Positions 8,522 to 15,538 of a stretch of 32,802 nt of DNA are shown here, one piece after another. The stretch covers positions 1-32,802 of the forward strand of contig JACPVJ010000170.1 of assembly GCA_016191785.1 (NCBI GenBank), given 5' to 3'. Positions within the stretch are counted from its first letter, which is position 1. Each line of letters starts with the position of its first letter. The notes beneath the pieces were generated by a model. That model made no database searches. It saw nothing but the letters and a program-made list of their open reading frames with translations, and was not told the origin of the DNA. The position numbers were made by a program, and so were the translations under genes. The DNA is from Myxococcales bacterium (GTDB taxonomy: Bacteria > Myxococcota_A > Polyangia > Polyangiales > Polyangiaceae).

Positions 8522-9820
8522 ATGGTGATTCGTCAAAGCCTTGTGTTTTGTTCGGTGGTCGTCGTCGGCTCGTTCGTGAGCGCTTGCAGCGGTACCAGCT
8601 CGGGCGGTGACGACCTGTTCACCGGCGGCACGTCGGCGGGCGGCATGGCCGGCGCCGGCGCGAGCGGCGGCATGAACGTGGGCGGCGGCACGAGCGGCGG
8701 CAGCGGCGGCGGCCTGGTGATCGACTCGGGGCCGGGCACCGGCGGCGGCGGGCCGGCCTGCGAGTCGGGTCCCACGGAAGACAAGGACAAAGACGGGCAG
8801 ACCAAGCAGGACGGCGACTGCAACGACTGCGACGCCAACGCCAACGCCGGCGCCTACGACGTGGCCAAGAACAACGTCGACGAGGACTGCAACGGCAAGG
8901 TCGACGACACACCCGTCGACTGCGACGGCGCCATCACCGACCTGGCGGACAACGATGCGATGAACGGCGCCCGCGCCATGGGCCTCTGCCAGCAGGCCAC
9001 GGCCGGCGACAAGAAGTGGGGCGTGCTCGAGGCAAAGTACGTCAAGGCCGACGGCACGCCGGGCATGGCGGACGCGAGCCACGGCCTGCTCACCGCCTTC
9101 GGCCCGAACGTGAACGTGCAAGAGGGCAAGCGCATGCTGGTGCTCTCGAGCGGCACGGCGCGCCAGCCCACCGACCCGGGCTACCAGAACGTGAGCGGCG
9201 CCGACATGAAGACGACGAGCCCGCCGCCGTCACCCCAGTTCCCCATCGACACGCCCACCTGCCCGGGTGTCACCACCACCGGCAAGCCCGCCAACGATCC
9301 GGCGGCGCTCGAGGTGAAGATCCGCGTCCCCACCAACGCCAAGAGCTTCAGCTACAACTTCAACTTCTACACCTACGAGTGGCCGGGCTTCGTGTGCTCG
9401 AGCTACAACGACTTCTTCGCGGCGTTGCAGACCCCGGCTCCGCCCAACGCCGCCCTGGGCAACATCTCGTTCGACAGCCAGGGCAACCCGGTCAGCGTGA
9501 ACAACGCCTTCCTCGAGGCGTGCGGCTGCTCCACCGGCGCGCCGTGCACGGTCAAGACCAAGATCTTCAACTGCTCGCTCGGCACCAAGATCTTGGAGGG
9601 CACCGGCTTCGCCGAGCCGATCACCTATCCGCACGCCGCCACCGGCTGGCTCGAGACCAAGAGCCCGGTCACGCCCGGCAGCGAGGTGACGCTGCGCTTC
9701 GTGATCTGGGACGCCGGCGACCACGTCCTCGACTCGACCGTGCTGCTCGACAACTTCGTGTTCAGCGCCGAAGAAGCCAGCGGTGGCTCGACCACCAAAC
9801 CAGTACCCACTCCGAAGTGA
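8522..9820 (+). CDS. Secreted lipoprotein, choice-of-anchor-L-like core, paralogue 2 of 4
   Basis: A 432-residue protein. The ATG at 8522 is chosen over an upstream GTG (8495) because it gives a clean signal peptide and has GAGGT at 8512-8516. The lipobox is FVSAC (Cys22), followed by a Gly-rich linker (23-77) ending GGGLVIDSG. Next is a full MopE-like metal-binding motif (86-129): DKDKDG, DGDCNDCD and DEDCNGKVDD, which has the DxDxDG and DCNG spacing typical of Ca- or Cu-binding myxobacterial surface proteins. The core then follows the shared pattern. It has extra Cys-rich residues near the C-terminal third (ACGCSTGAPC) that paralogue 4 also has. It is closest in layout to paralogue 4. Function unknown. 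Confidence 0.88.
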   Translation: MVIRQSLVFCSVVVVGSFVSACSGTSSGGDDLFTGGTSAGGMAGAGASGGMNVGGGTSGGSGGGLVIDSGPGTGGGGPACESGPTEDKDKDGQTKQDGDCNDCDANANAGAYDVAKNNVDEDCNGKVDDTPVDCDGAITDLADNDAMNGARAMGLCQQATAGDKKWGVLEAKYVKADGTPGMADASHGLLTAFGPNVNVQEGKRMLVLSSGTARQPTDPGYQNVSGADMKTTSPPPSPQFPIDTPTCPGVTTTGKPANDPAALEVKIRVPTNAKSFSYNFNFYTYEWPGFVCSSYNDFFAALQTPAPPNAALGNISFDSQGNPVSVNNAFLEACGCSTGAPCTVKTKIFNCSLGTKILEGTGFAEPITYPHAATGWLETKSPVTPGSEVTLRFVIWDAGDHVLDSTVLLDNFVFSAEEASGGSTTKPVPTPK

Positions 9821-9837
9821 TCCGAAGGGAGCTCCGC

Positions 9838-11133
9838 ATGCAGCGCACACTCTTGTCGTCCCTCGCCGGCCTCGTGGCGCTCGGTACCCTCAGCGCCTGC
9901 GGCGACGCCAGCGGCGGCACCGCAGGCAACCTCTACTCGAGCGGCGGCAGCGGCTCCGGCGCGGCGGGCGGCGGGGGCGGCATGAACGTCGGCGGCGGCA
10001 CGAGCGGCGGCGGCGGCAGCGGCGGCGGCCTGGTGATCGACTCGGGGCCGGGCACCGGCGGCGGCGGCGGGGGCCCGAGCTGCAACTCTGGGCCGACCGA
10101 GGACAAGGACAAGGACGGCTTCAGCGTGCAAGACGGCGACTGCAACGACTGCGATCCCAACGCCAACCCCGGCGCCTACGACGTCGCGAAGAACTCCGTG
10201 GACGAGGACTGCAACGGCACACCCGACGACACCGTCACCGACTGCGACAGCGCCATCACCGACGTGGCCGACGCCGATCCGATGAACGGCGCCCGTGCCA
10301 TCGGGCTGTGCCAGCAAGCCAGCGCCAGCGACAAGAAGTGGGGCGTGCTCGAAGCGAAATGGGTGGCCGCGGACGGCTCGCCGCTGCCGACCACCCACGC
10401 CGACGGCCACGGGCTGCTCGCGGCCTACGGCCCGAACGTGAACTGCCAAGAGGGCAAGCGCATGCTGGGGCTGTCGAGCGGCACGGCGCGCCAGCCCACC
10501 GACCCCGGCTACAAGTCGCCGGGCGGCGCCACTTCGCCGGCGACGAGCCCCTGCCCCACCGGCTTCCCGATCGAATCGCCGTCGTGCAACAACGCCGTGT
10601 CGGGGAAGACGGCCAACGACCCGGCCGGGCTCGAGCTGAGGATCCGCGTGCCCACCAACGCCAAGAGCTTCAGCTTCAACTTCGACTTCTACACCTTCGA
10701 GTGGCCGGGCTTCGTCTGCACCACCTTCAACGACTTCTTCGTCGCCCTGTTGAATCCCGCCACCACCGCGCAGCCCCCGCAGTACGGGAACATCTCGTTC
10801 GACACCCAGAAGAACCCGGTCAGCGTGAACAACGCCTTCCTCGAGGCGTGCGATCCGAAGATCGGCGCCAGCAACCCGGGCGGCAAGAACTTCCCTTGCA
10901 GCCTGGGCATCGGGACGCTGCAGGGCACCGGCTTCGAGCCGGGGCACGCGGCGACCGGCTGGCTCGAGACCGTCTCGCCCATCACACCGGGAAGCGAGAT
11001 GGTCCTCAGGTACGCCGTGTGGGACGCCGGCGATCACATCTTGGATTCCACCGTACTGGTCGACAACTTCAAGTTCAGCGCCGACGAGGCCTCGAACACC
11101 CCGACCACCAAGCCGGTCCCGACCCCGAAGTGA
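9838..11133 (+). CDS. Secreted lipoprotein, choice-of-anchor-L-like core, paralogue 3 of 4
   Basis: A 431-residue protein starting at ATG 9838, 17 bp after paralogue 2, with GAAGGGA at 9824-9830 as ribosome-binding site; the open frame extends upstream but only as a shadow. The signal ends in lipobox TLSAC (Cys21). A long Gly/Ser linker (22-82) shares a block of about 53 nt with paralogue 2. The metal-binding motif (88-131) is complete: DKDKDG, DGDCNDCD, DEDCNGTPDD. The core lacks the ACGC-type cysteine pair of paralogues 2 and 4 and instead has ACDPK, as in paralogue 1 (VCSPQ). It is probably co-transcribed with paralogues 2 and 4. Confidence 0.88.
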   Translation: MQRTLLSSLAGLVALGTLSACGDASGGTAGNLYSSGGSGSGAAGGGGGMNVGGGTSGGGGSGGGLVIDSGPGTGGGGGGPSCNSGPTEDKDKDGFSVQDGDCNDCDPNANPGAYDVAKNSVDEDCNGTPDDTVTDCDSAITDVADADPMNGARAIGLCQQASASDKKWGVLEAKWVAADGSPLPTTHADGHGLLAAYGPNVNCQEGKRMLGLSSGTARQPTDPGYKSPGGATSPATSPCPTGFPIESPSCNNAVSGKTANDPAGLELRIRVPTNAKSFSFNFDFYTFEWPGFVCTTFNDFFVALLNPATTAQPPQYGNISFDTQKNPVSVNNAFLEACDPKIGASNPGGKNFPCSLGIGTLQGTGFEPGHAATGWLETVSPITPGSEMVLRYAVWDAGDHILDSTVLVDNFKFSADEASNTPTTKPVPTPK

Positions 11134-11140
11134 GAAGCCC

Positions 11141-12427
11141 ATGACACGACATCGAACCATCAGCTTCGTGACCAGTGGCGCGCTGCTCGCAGTCGCCGTC
11201 GCGGCCTGCACCGCCAGCACCGGCGGCGGCGGCGCCGGGGGCTCGGGCAACGGAGGCTCGGGCAACGGCAGCAACGCCGGCGGCAGCGGCGCCGTCAGCC
11301 TGGGCGGCAGCGGCGGCGGCCTGGTGATCGACGGCGGCGGGGCGACTGGCGGCGGCACGGTGAACTGCACCTCGGGTCCGACCGAGGACAAAGACAAAGA
11401 CGGCTTCAGCACTCAGGACGGCGACTGCAACGACTGCGACGCCAACGCCAACCCGGGCGCCTACGACGTGGCCAAGAACAACGTCGACGAGGACTGCAAC
11501 GGCAAGCCCGACGACACCCCGGTGGACTGCGACTCGGCCATCACCGGCGTGGGCGACAAGGATCCGATGAACGGCGCCCGCGCCATCGGCCTGTGCCAGC
11601 AGGCGACGGCCGGCGACAAGAAGTGGGGCGTGCTCGAGGCCAAGTGGGTCATGGCCGACGGCTCGCCCGGGATGAACGACCTGGGCCACGGCATGCTCCC
11701 CAAGTTCGGCCCCAACGTGAACTGCCAAGAGGGCAAGCGCATGCTGGGCCTGTCCAGCGGCACTGCGCGCGAGCCCACCGACTCGGACTATGCCGACGTG
11801 GGCGGCGAGGACATGAACACCGAGAGCCCGCCCCCGACCGGCTTCCCGGTGGATTCGCCCACCTGCCCCGGGAACAACACCACGGGGACCACCGCCAACG
11901 ACCCGGCGGCCCTCGAGGTGAAGCTGCGCGTGCCCACCAACGCCAAGAGCTTCAGTTTCAACTTCAACTTCTACACCTACGAGTGGCCGGACTTCGTGTG
12001 CTCGAGCTTCAACGACTCGTTCGTGGCGCTGCAGAGCCCCGCGCCGCCCAACGCGAAGCTGGGCAACATCTCGTTCGACAGCCAGGGCAACCCGGTCAGC
12101 GTGAACAACGGGTTCGTCGACGCCTGCGGCTGCGACAGCGGTCCGCCGTGTCAGGCCGACGTGAAGACCTTCCCGTGTTCCCTCGGTACCGGCATCTTGC
12201 AGGGCACCGGCTTCGGCAAAGACACCACCCAATGGGACGACCACGCCGCCACCGGCTGGCTCGAGACCAAATCGCCGGTCACGCCCGGCAGCGAGGTCAC
12301 GCTGCGCTTCGCTATCTGGGACGCCGGCGACCACAGCCTGGATTCGACCGTCCTGGTCGACAACTTCGTGTTCAGCGCCGACGAGGCGACCGGCACCAGC
12401 ACCAAGCCCGTGCCGACGCCGAAGTGA
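11141..12427 (+). CDS. Secreted lipoprotein, choice-of-anchor-L-like core, paralogue 4 of 4
   Basis: A 428-residue protein starting 7 bp after paralogue 3, so almost certainly in the same operon. The lipobox is VAAC (Cys23), with a Gly/Ser/Asn linker (24-75) that again ends with GGGLVID. The metal-binding motif (82-125) has DKDKDG, DGDCNDCD and DEDCNGKPDD. The core matches paralogue 2 most closely, including ACGCDSGPPC, and the two share 52 identical bases (9455-9506 and 12059-12110). It ends with PVPTPK like paralogues 2 and 3. Its stop is 10 bp from the convergent stop of the FHA-GGDEF gene, with no visible terminator. Confidence 0.88.
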   Translation: MTRHRTISFVTSGALLAVAVAACTASTGGGGAGGSGNGGSGNGSNAGGSGAVSLGGSGGGLVIDGGGATGGGTVNCTSGPTEDKDKDGFSTQDGDCNDCDANANPGAYDVAKNNVDEDCNGKPDDTPVDCDSAITGVGDKDPMNGARAIGLCQQATAGDKKWGVLEAKWVMADGSPGMNDLGHGMLPKFGPNVNCQEGKRMLGLSSGTAREPTDSDYADVGGEDMNTESPPPTGFPVDSPTCPGNNTTGTTANDPAALEVKLRVPTNAKSFSFNFNFYTYEWPDFVCSSFNDSFVALQSPAPPNAKLGNISFDSQGNPVSVNNGFVDACGCDSGPPCQADVKTFPCSLGTGILQGTGFGKDTTQWDDHAATGWLETKSPVTPGSEVTLRFAIWDAGDHSLDSTVLVDNFVFSADEATGTSTKPVPTPK

Positions 12428-12437
12428 GGCGCGCGGG

Positions 12438-13334
12438 TCAGCGCACGCAGTTTCGCCCGGCGTTCTTCGCTGCGTAGAGCTGCGTGTCGGCTCGCTCGTA
12501 GAGCGCGTCGGGCGTTTGATCCGTCGGGGCCCGCTCGGCCACGCCCACGCTGACCGTGACCGGGATGCGATTGCCCTCGGCAGTGAAGGCCGAGGCCTCG
12601 ACCACCCGGCGGATGTGCTCGGCCAGCTGCCAGGCCTGGGCCACGGCCACCCCGGGGCAGAGCACCGCGAACTCTTCCCCGCCGGTACGAGCGAACACCG
12701 CCCCGGGCGGGACCACCTGCGAGACCACCGCCGACGCCTGGCGCAAGACCGCGTCCCCGGCGGGATGCCCGTGGGTGTCGTTGATGGTCTTGAAGTGATC
12801 GAGATCGAAGGCGATCAGGCTGACCGGCGCGCCGTCGAAGCGCGCGCGCCAGATCACGTTGTGCAGCGTCTCGTCGAAGTGGCTGCGGTTGAAGATGCCG
12901 GTGAGACCGTCGTAGCGCATCAGGCGCTGGATCTCTTCGTGGTAGGCGGTCTCGACGTTGGTGCCCGAAAGGTACTTCAGCAGCACCTTCCCGATCCCCA
13001 CCCGGTCCCCGTCGGCCAGGGGTTGCTCCGACACCCGGTTTTCGTTGACGTAGGTGCCGTTGGTCGAGCGCAAATCCTGGATGAAGTGGCGCGTGCCGTC
13101 CCACCGCACCCGGGCGTGCAGGCGGCTCACGCTGTCGAGATCGAGCTGGAAGCCGCAGCCCACGCCGCGCCCGATGTCGAGCGTCTCTTCCCCGAGCAGC
13201 ACGCGGTGCCCCAGCCGAGGCCCGGCGATGACCACCAAGAAGGCCTGGCCCGGCGTGCTCTTGCGCCAGGAGCGCGTGAAGTCACGCGTGACGGTGACTT
13301 CCACCGTGGTCTCGAACAGATCGTCGCCTGCCAC
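12438..13334 (-). CDS. FHA-GGDEF protein, probable diguanylate cyclase
   Basis: About 298 residues. An FHA domain (30-120), which binds phosphothreonine peptides, shows IGRG (54-57), SRLHA (70-74) and STNGTYVN (90-97). A GGDEF domain (135-298) shows DLDHFKTINDTHGH and the active-site GGEEF (218-222), so it probably makes cyclic di-GMP. The RxxD inhibitory site that normally sits five residues before GGEEF is absent (VPPGA there), so product inhibition by that route is unlikely. No membrane segment is seen. The frame is open back into glnA, but FHA homology begins late, so I chose the GTG at 13334; the start is uncertain. FHA input suggests control by a Ser/Thr kinase, possibly one encoded elsewhere. 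Confidence 0.85.
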   Translation of the reverse strand: MAGDDLFETTVEVTVTRDFTRSWRKSTPGQAFLVVIAGPRLGHRVLLGEETLDIGRGVGCGFQLDLDSVSRLHARVRWDGTRHFIQDLRSTNGTYVNENRVSEQPLADGDRVGIGKVLLKYLSGTNVETAYHEEIQRLMRYDGLTGIFNRSHFDETLHNVIWRARFDGAPVSLIAFDLDHFKTINDTHGHPAGDAVLRQASAVVSQVVPPGAVFARTGGEEFAVLCPGVAVAQAWQLAEHIRRVVEASAFTAEGNRIPVTVSVGVAERAPTDQTPDALYERADTQLYAAKNAGRNCVR

Positions 13335-13486
13335 TTCGGGAGCAAGAACCGTATCACAGATCCCTGCCCGTCGATGATGTAGGCCAGTGTACGGCGGCCG
13401 GGCGGCGAGCCCGACGCCGCGATCCCAGCCCGAGAACCGAGGCGGCGCCGTGCACCGCCTGGCTCCCGGCCCGGGCAAGTCGCGCC
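13335..13486. other. 152-bp gap between glnA and the FHA-GGDEF gene
   Basis: On the minus strand AGGCGG...CCGCCT forms a stem just after glnA, without a T tract. No convincing promoter could be placed, although the gap is long enough to hold one. Confidence 0.3.
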
Positions 13487-14905
13487 TCAGATGTCGTAGT
13501 AGAGGAAGTACTCCATCGGCGTCGGGTGCAGCCGCGAGAGCTTCAGGTCGTTCTCGCGCTTGTACTCGAGCCACATGCTGACGACGTCCTTGGTGAAGAC
13601 GTCGCCCTTCAGCAGGTACTGGTGGTCACGCTCGAGGGCGTCCAGGCTCTCTTCGAGGGACGCGGGCATGTGCGGCACGTCTTTGAGCTCTTCCGGCGAG
13701 AGCGAGTAGATGTCCTTGTCGAGGGGGTCGCCCGGGTCGATCTTGTTCTGGATGCCGTCGAGGCCGGCCATCATCATCGCCGCGAAGATGATGTACGGGT
13801 TGCCGGTGGGGTCGGGGAAGCGCACCTCGATGCGCCGCGCCTTGGGCGACGGCGAGTAGGTCGAGATGCGGATCGCCGCCGAGCGGTTACGGCTCGAGTA
13901 CGCCAGGTTCACCGGCGCCTCGTAGCCCGGCACCAGGCGCTTGTAGCTGTTGGTCGTCGGGTTGGTCAGCGCCGCCAGGCTGCGGGCGTGCTTCAGGATG
14001 CCGCCAATGTAGAACAGGGCCATGTCCGACATGCCCGCATAGCCGTCGCCCGCGAACAGCGGCTTGCCGTCGGCCCACAGCGACTGGTGGACGTGCATCC
14101 CGTTGCCGTTGTCGCCGAACATCGGCTTGGGCATGAAGGTCGCCGTCTTGCCGTTCTGGTGCGAGACGTTCTTCACGATGTGCTTGAACCACATCAGCTT
14201 GTCCGCGCAGCGCACCAGGCTGTCGTACTTCATGTCGATCTCGCCCTGACCGGCGGTCGCGACCTCGTGGTGGCTGACCTCGACCTCGATGCCGACCTGC
14301 TTCATGGTCAGGCAGATGTCGGTGCGCAGGTCCATCTGCGAGTCCTGGGGCGACACCGGGAAGTAGCCTTCCTTGTGGCGGATCTTGTGGCCCAGGTTCG
14401 GACGCTCGTCGCGGCCCGTGTTCCAGTCGGCCTCGACCGAGTCGATGCGGAAGTACGCCTCGTGCCCGCTGGCGTCGAAGCGCACGTCGTCGAAGATGAA
14501 GAACTCGGCCTCGGGACCGAAGAAGCAGGTGTCGGCGAGGCCGGTGCTCTTCAGGTAGGCCTCGGCCTTCTTGGCGATGTGGCGAGGATCCCGCGAGTAA
14601 TTCTGGCGGGTGATCGTGTCCTGCACGGTGCAGAGCAAGCTCAGCGTGGGGTGCTTGGTGAAGGGGTCCATCACCGCCGTCGCCGGGTCGGGGATCAAGA
14701 GCATGTCGCTCTGGTTGATGGGCTGAAATCCCCGGATCGACGAGCCGTCGAACCCGAACCCCTCCTCGAAGCTCTCGGCCTCGAGCCGGTCGAACGGCAC
14801 CGAGGTGTGTTGCCACTTGCCGGGCAGGTCGATGAACTTCAGATCGACCATCACCGCGCCGTTCTTCTTGCCGAATTCGATGACATCCTTGGGGTTCATG
14901 GGCAT
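13487..14905 (-). CDS. glnA: Glutamine synthetase type I, GlnA
   Basis: Makes glutamine from glutamate, ammonia and ATP; the enzyme is a dodecamer in this family. The 472 residues match the usual GSI length. Visible motifs are the N-terminal latch DGSSIRGF (53-60), GPEAEFF (130-136), the metal and substrate site HHEVATAGQGEID (212-224), NGNGMHVHQS (266-275), NRSAAIRIS (340-348) and EVRFPDPTGNPY (360-371). The adenylylation site is present: Tyr400 in PLDKDIYSLSPEE, so activity is probably controlled by GlnE-type adenylylation (GSI-beta). The ATG at 14905 has GAGGAG 5 nt upstream (14911-14916). It lies 57 bp after glnB in the same direction, forming a glnBA operon. Confidence 0.97.
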   Translation of the reverse strand: MPMNPKDVIEFGKKNGAVMVDLKFIDLPGKWQHTSVPFDRLEAESFEEGFGFDGSSIRGFQPINQSDMLLIPDPATAVMDPFTKHPTLSLLCTVQDTITRQNYSRDPRHIAKKAEAYLKSTGLADTCFFGPEAEFFIFDDVRFDASGHEAYFRIDSVEADWNTGRDERPNLGHKIRHKEGYFPVSPQDSQMDLRTDICLTMKQVGIEVEVSHHEVATAGQGEIDMKYDSLVRCADKLMWFKHIVKNVSHQNGKTATFMPKPMFGDNGNGMHVHQSLWADGKPLFAGDGYAGMSDMALFYIGGILKHARSLAALTNPTTNSYKRLVPGYEAPVNLAYSSRNRSAAIRISTYSPSPKARRIEVRFPDPTGNPYIIFAAMMMAGLDGIQNKIDPGDPLDKDIYSLSPEELKDVPHMPASLEESLDALERDHQYLLKGDVFTKDVVSMWLEYKRENDLKLSRLHPTPMEYFLYYDI

Positions 14906-14962
14906 GGTTTCTCCTCGGGCTCGAGGCCCGTCGTCAATCGCTCTGGAGCACGAAGCTCCGAC

Positions 14963-15301
14963 TCAAATCGCTTCTTCGCCGCGTTCGCCGGTGCGGATGC
15001 GCACCACCTCGTCGATCGGCATCACGAAGATCTTCCCGTCGCCGATGCGGCCGGTCTTGGCGCTCTTCTCGATGGCGTCGATCACCTCTTTGACCATCGC
15101 CTCGGGCACGACGATTTCGAGCTTCACCTTCGGCACGAAGTCCACGACATAGGCAGAGCCGCGGTACACCTCTTTCTTGCCGCCGGTCCGACCGAAGCCC
15201 TTCACCTCGGTCACCGTCATGCCCTGAATCCCCACCTCGGACAGGGCGTCCTTCACTTCATCGAGCTTGAACGGTTTGATGATCGCTTCGACCTTCTTCA
15301 T
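14963..15301 (-). CDS. glnB: Nitrogen regulatory protein PII, GlnB
   Basis: A 112-residue trimeric signal protein that senses 2-oxoglutarate and ATP/ADP and controls glutamine synthetase modification and transcription. The T-loop (37-55) carries GRTGGKKEVYRGSAY, with the uridylylation Tyr51 at exactly the family position and Tyr46 also kept. The C-terminal signature TGRIGDGKIFVMPIDEVVRIRTGE is typical. The adjacent glnA fits GlnB rather than GlnK, since no amtB is nearby. The first gene of the glnBA operon. The ATG has no clear ribosome-binding site. Confidence 0.96.
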   Translation of the reverse strand: MKKVEAIIKPFKLDEVKDALSEVGIQGMTVTEVKGFGRTGGKKEVYRGSAYVVDFVPKVKLEIVVPEAMVKEVIDAIEKSAKTGRIGDGKIFVMPIDEVVRIRTGERGEEAI

Positions 15302-15327
15302 GACGCGGCAGTGCGTATCCCTTGCCG

Positions 15328-15346
15328 TGTTTCGGGAATGTTTCGG
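15328..15346. repeat. Two 8-bp direct repeats, 11-bp period, upstream of glnB
   Basis: TGTTTCGG occurs twice, starting at 15328 and 15339, one helical turn apart and 27-45 bp before the glnB start. This spacing is typical of a tandem protein-binding site, so a nitrogen-related regulator is a possible but unproven reader. Confidence 0.4.
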
Positions 15347-15387
15347 CGTCGAGTCGGAATGGACCCACAGGTTTTACACAGGGTCTC

Positions 15388-15402
15388 GCAGCAGTTTTTC
15401 CA
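15388..15402 (-). promoter_or_regulatory. Weak sigma-54-like element for glnBA
   Basis: On the minus strand TGGAAAAACTGCTGC keeps GG and GC ten bases apart, as in the -24/-12 consensus, with three mismatches elsewhere. It would start transcription about 75 nt before glnB. The family context (nitrogen genes) makes this worth noting, but the match could be chance. Confidence 0.22.
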
Positions 15403-15506
15403 GCTCGGGGCCGACGACAGGCTTGTCGGCGGCGAGGGTGCGAAAGGTCTTGGTGCGAGTTCGCCCGACGGTCGGCACGCGGCAACTGCGCCCCCCGCCG
15501 TACAGG

Positions 15507-15531
15507 CTCGCATCTTTCGCGATGTTGCGAG
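15507..15531 (-). terminator. Hairpin just downstream of pfkA
   Basis: CTCGCA and TGCGAG form a 6-bp stem with a possible inner CATC/GATG stem. It starts 7 nt after the pfkA stop. There is no T tract, so it could be a factor-dependent end or RNA-stabilising structure rather than an intrinsic terminator. Confidence 0.25.
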
Positions 15532-15538
15532 GTTCCGC

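Larger units (their letters stand above)
15302..15538. other. 237-bp region upstream of glnB
   Basis: It holds a hairpin after pfkA (15507-15531), a candidate sigma-54 element (15388-15402) and two direct repeats TGTTTCGG at 15328-15335 and 15339-15346. A short open frame on the minus strand is discussed under findings. No gene is called here. Confidence 0.5.

Noticed and set aside
9016..9837. Upstream extension of lipoprotein paralogue 3
   Set aside because: It overlaps paralogue 2 in another frame and is Arg-rich low-complexity sequence. The ATG at 9838 has a ribosome-binding site and starts a proper signal peptide.
13335..13574. N-terminal extension of the FHA-GGDEF protein into glnA
   Set aside because: The extension overlaps the glnA 3' end, is Arg/Pro-rich and has no domain; FHA homology starts well downstream.
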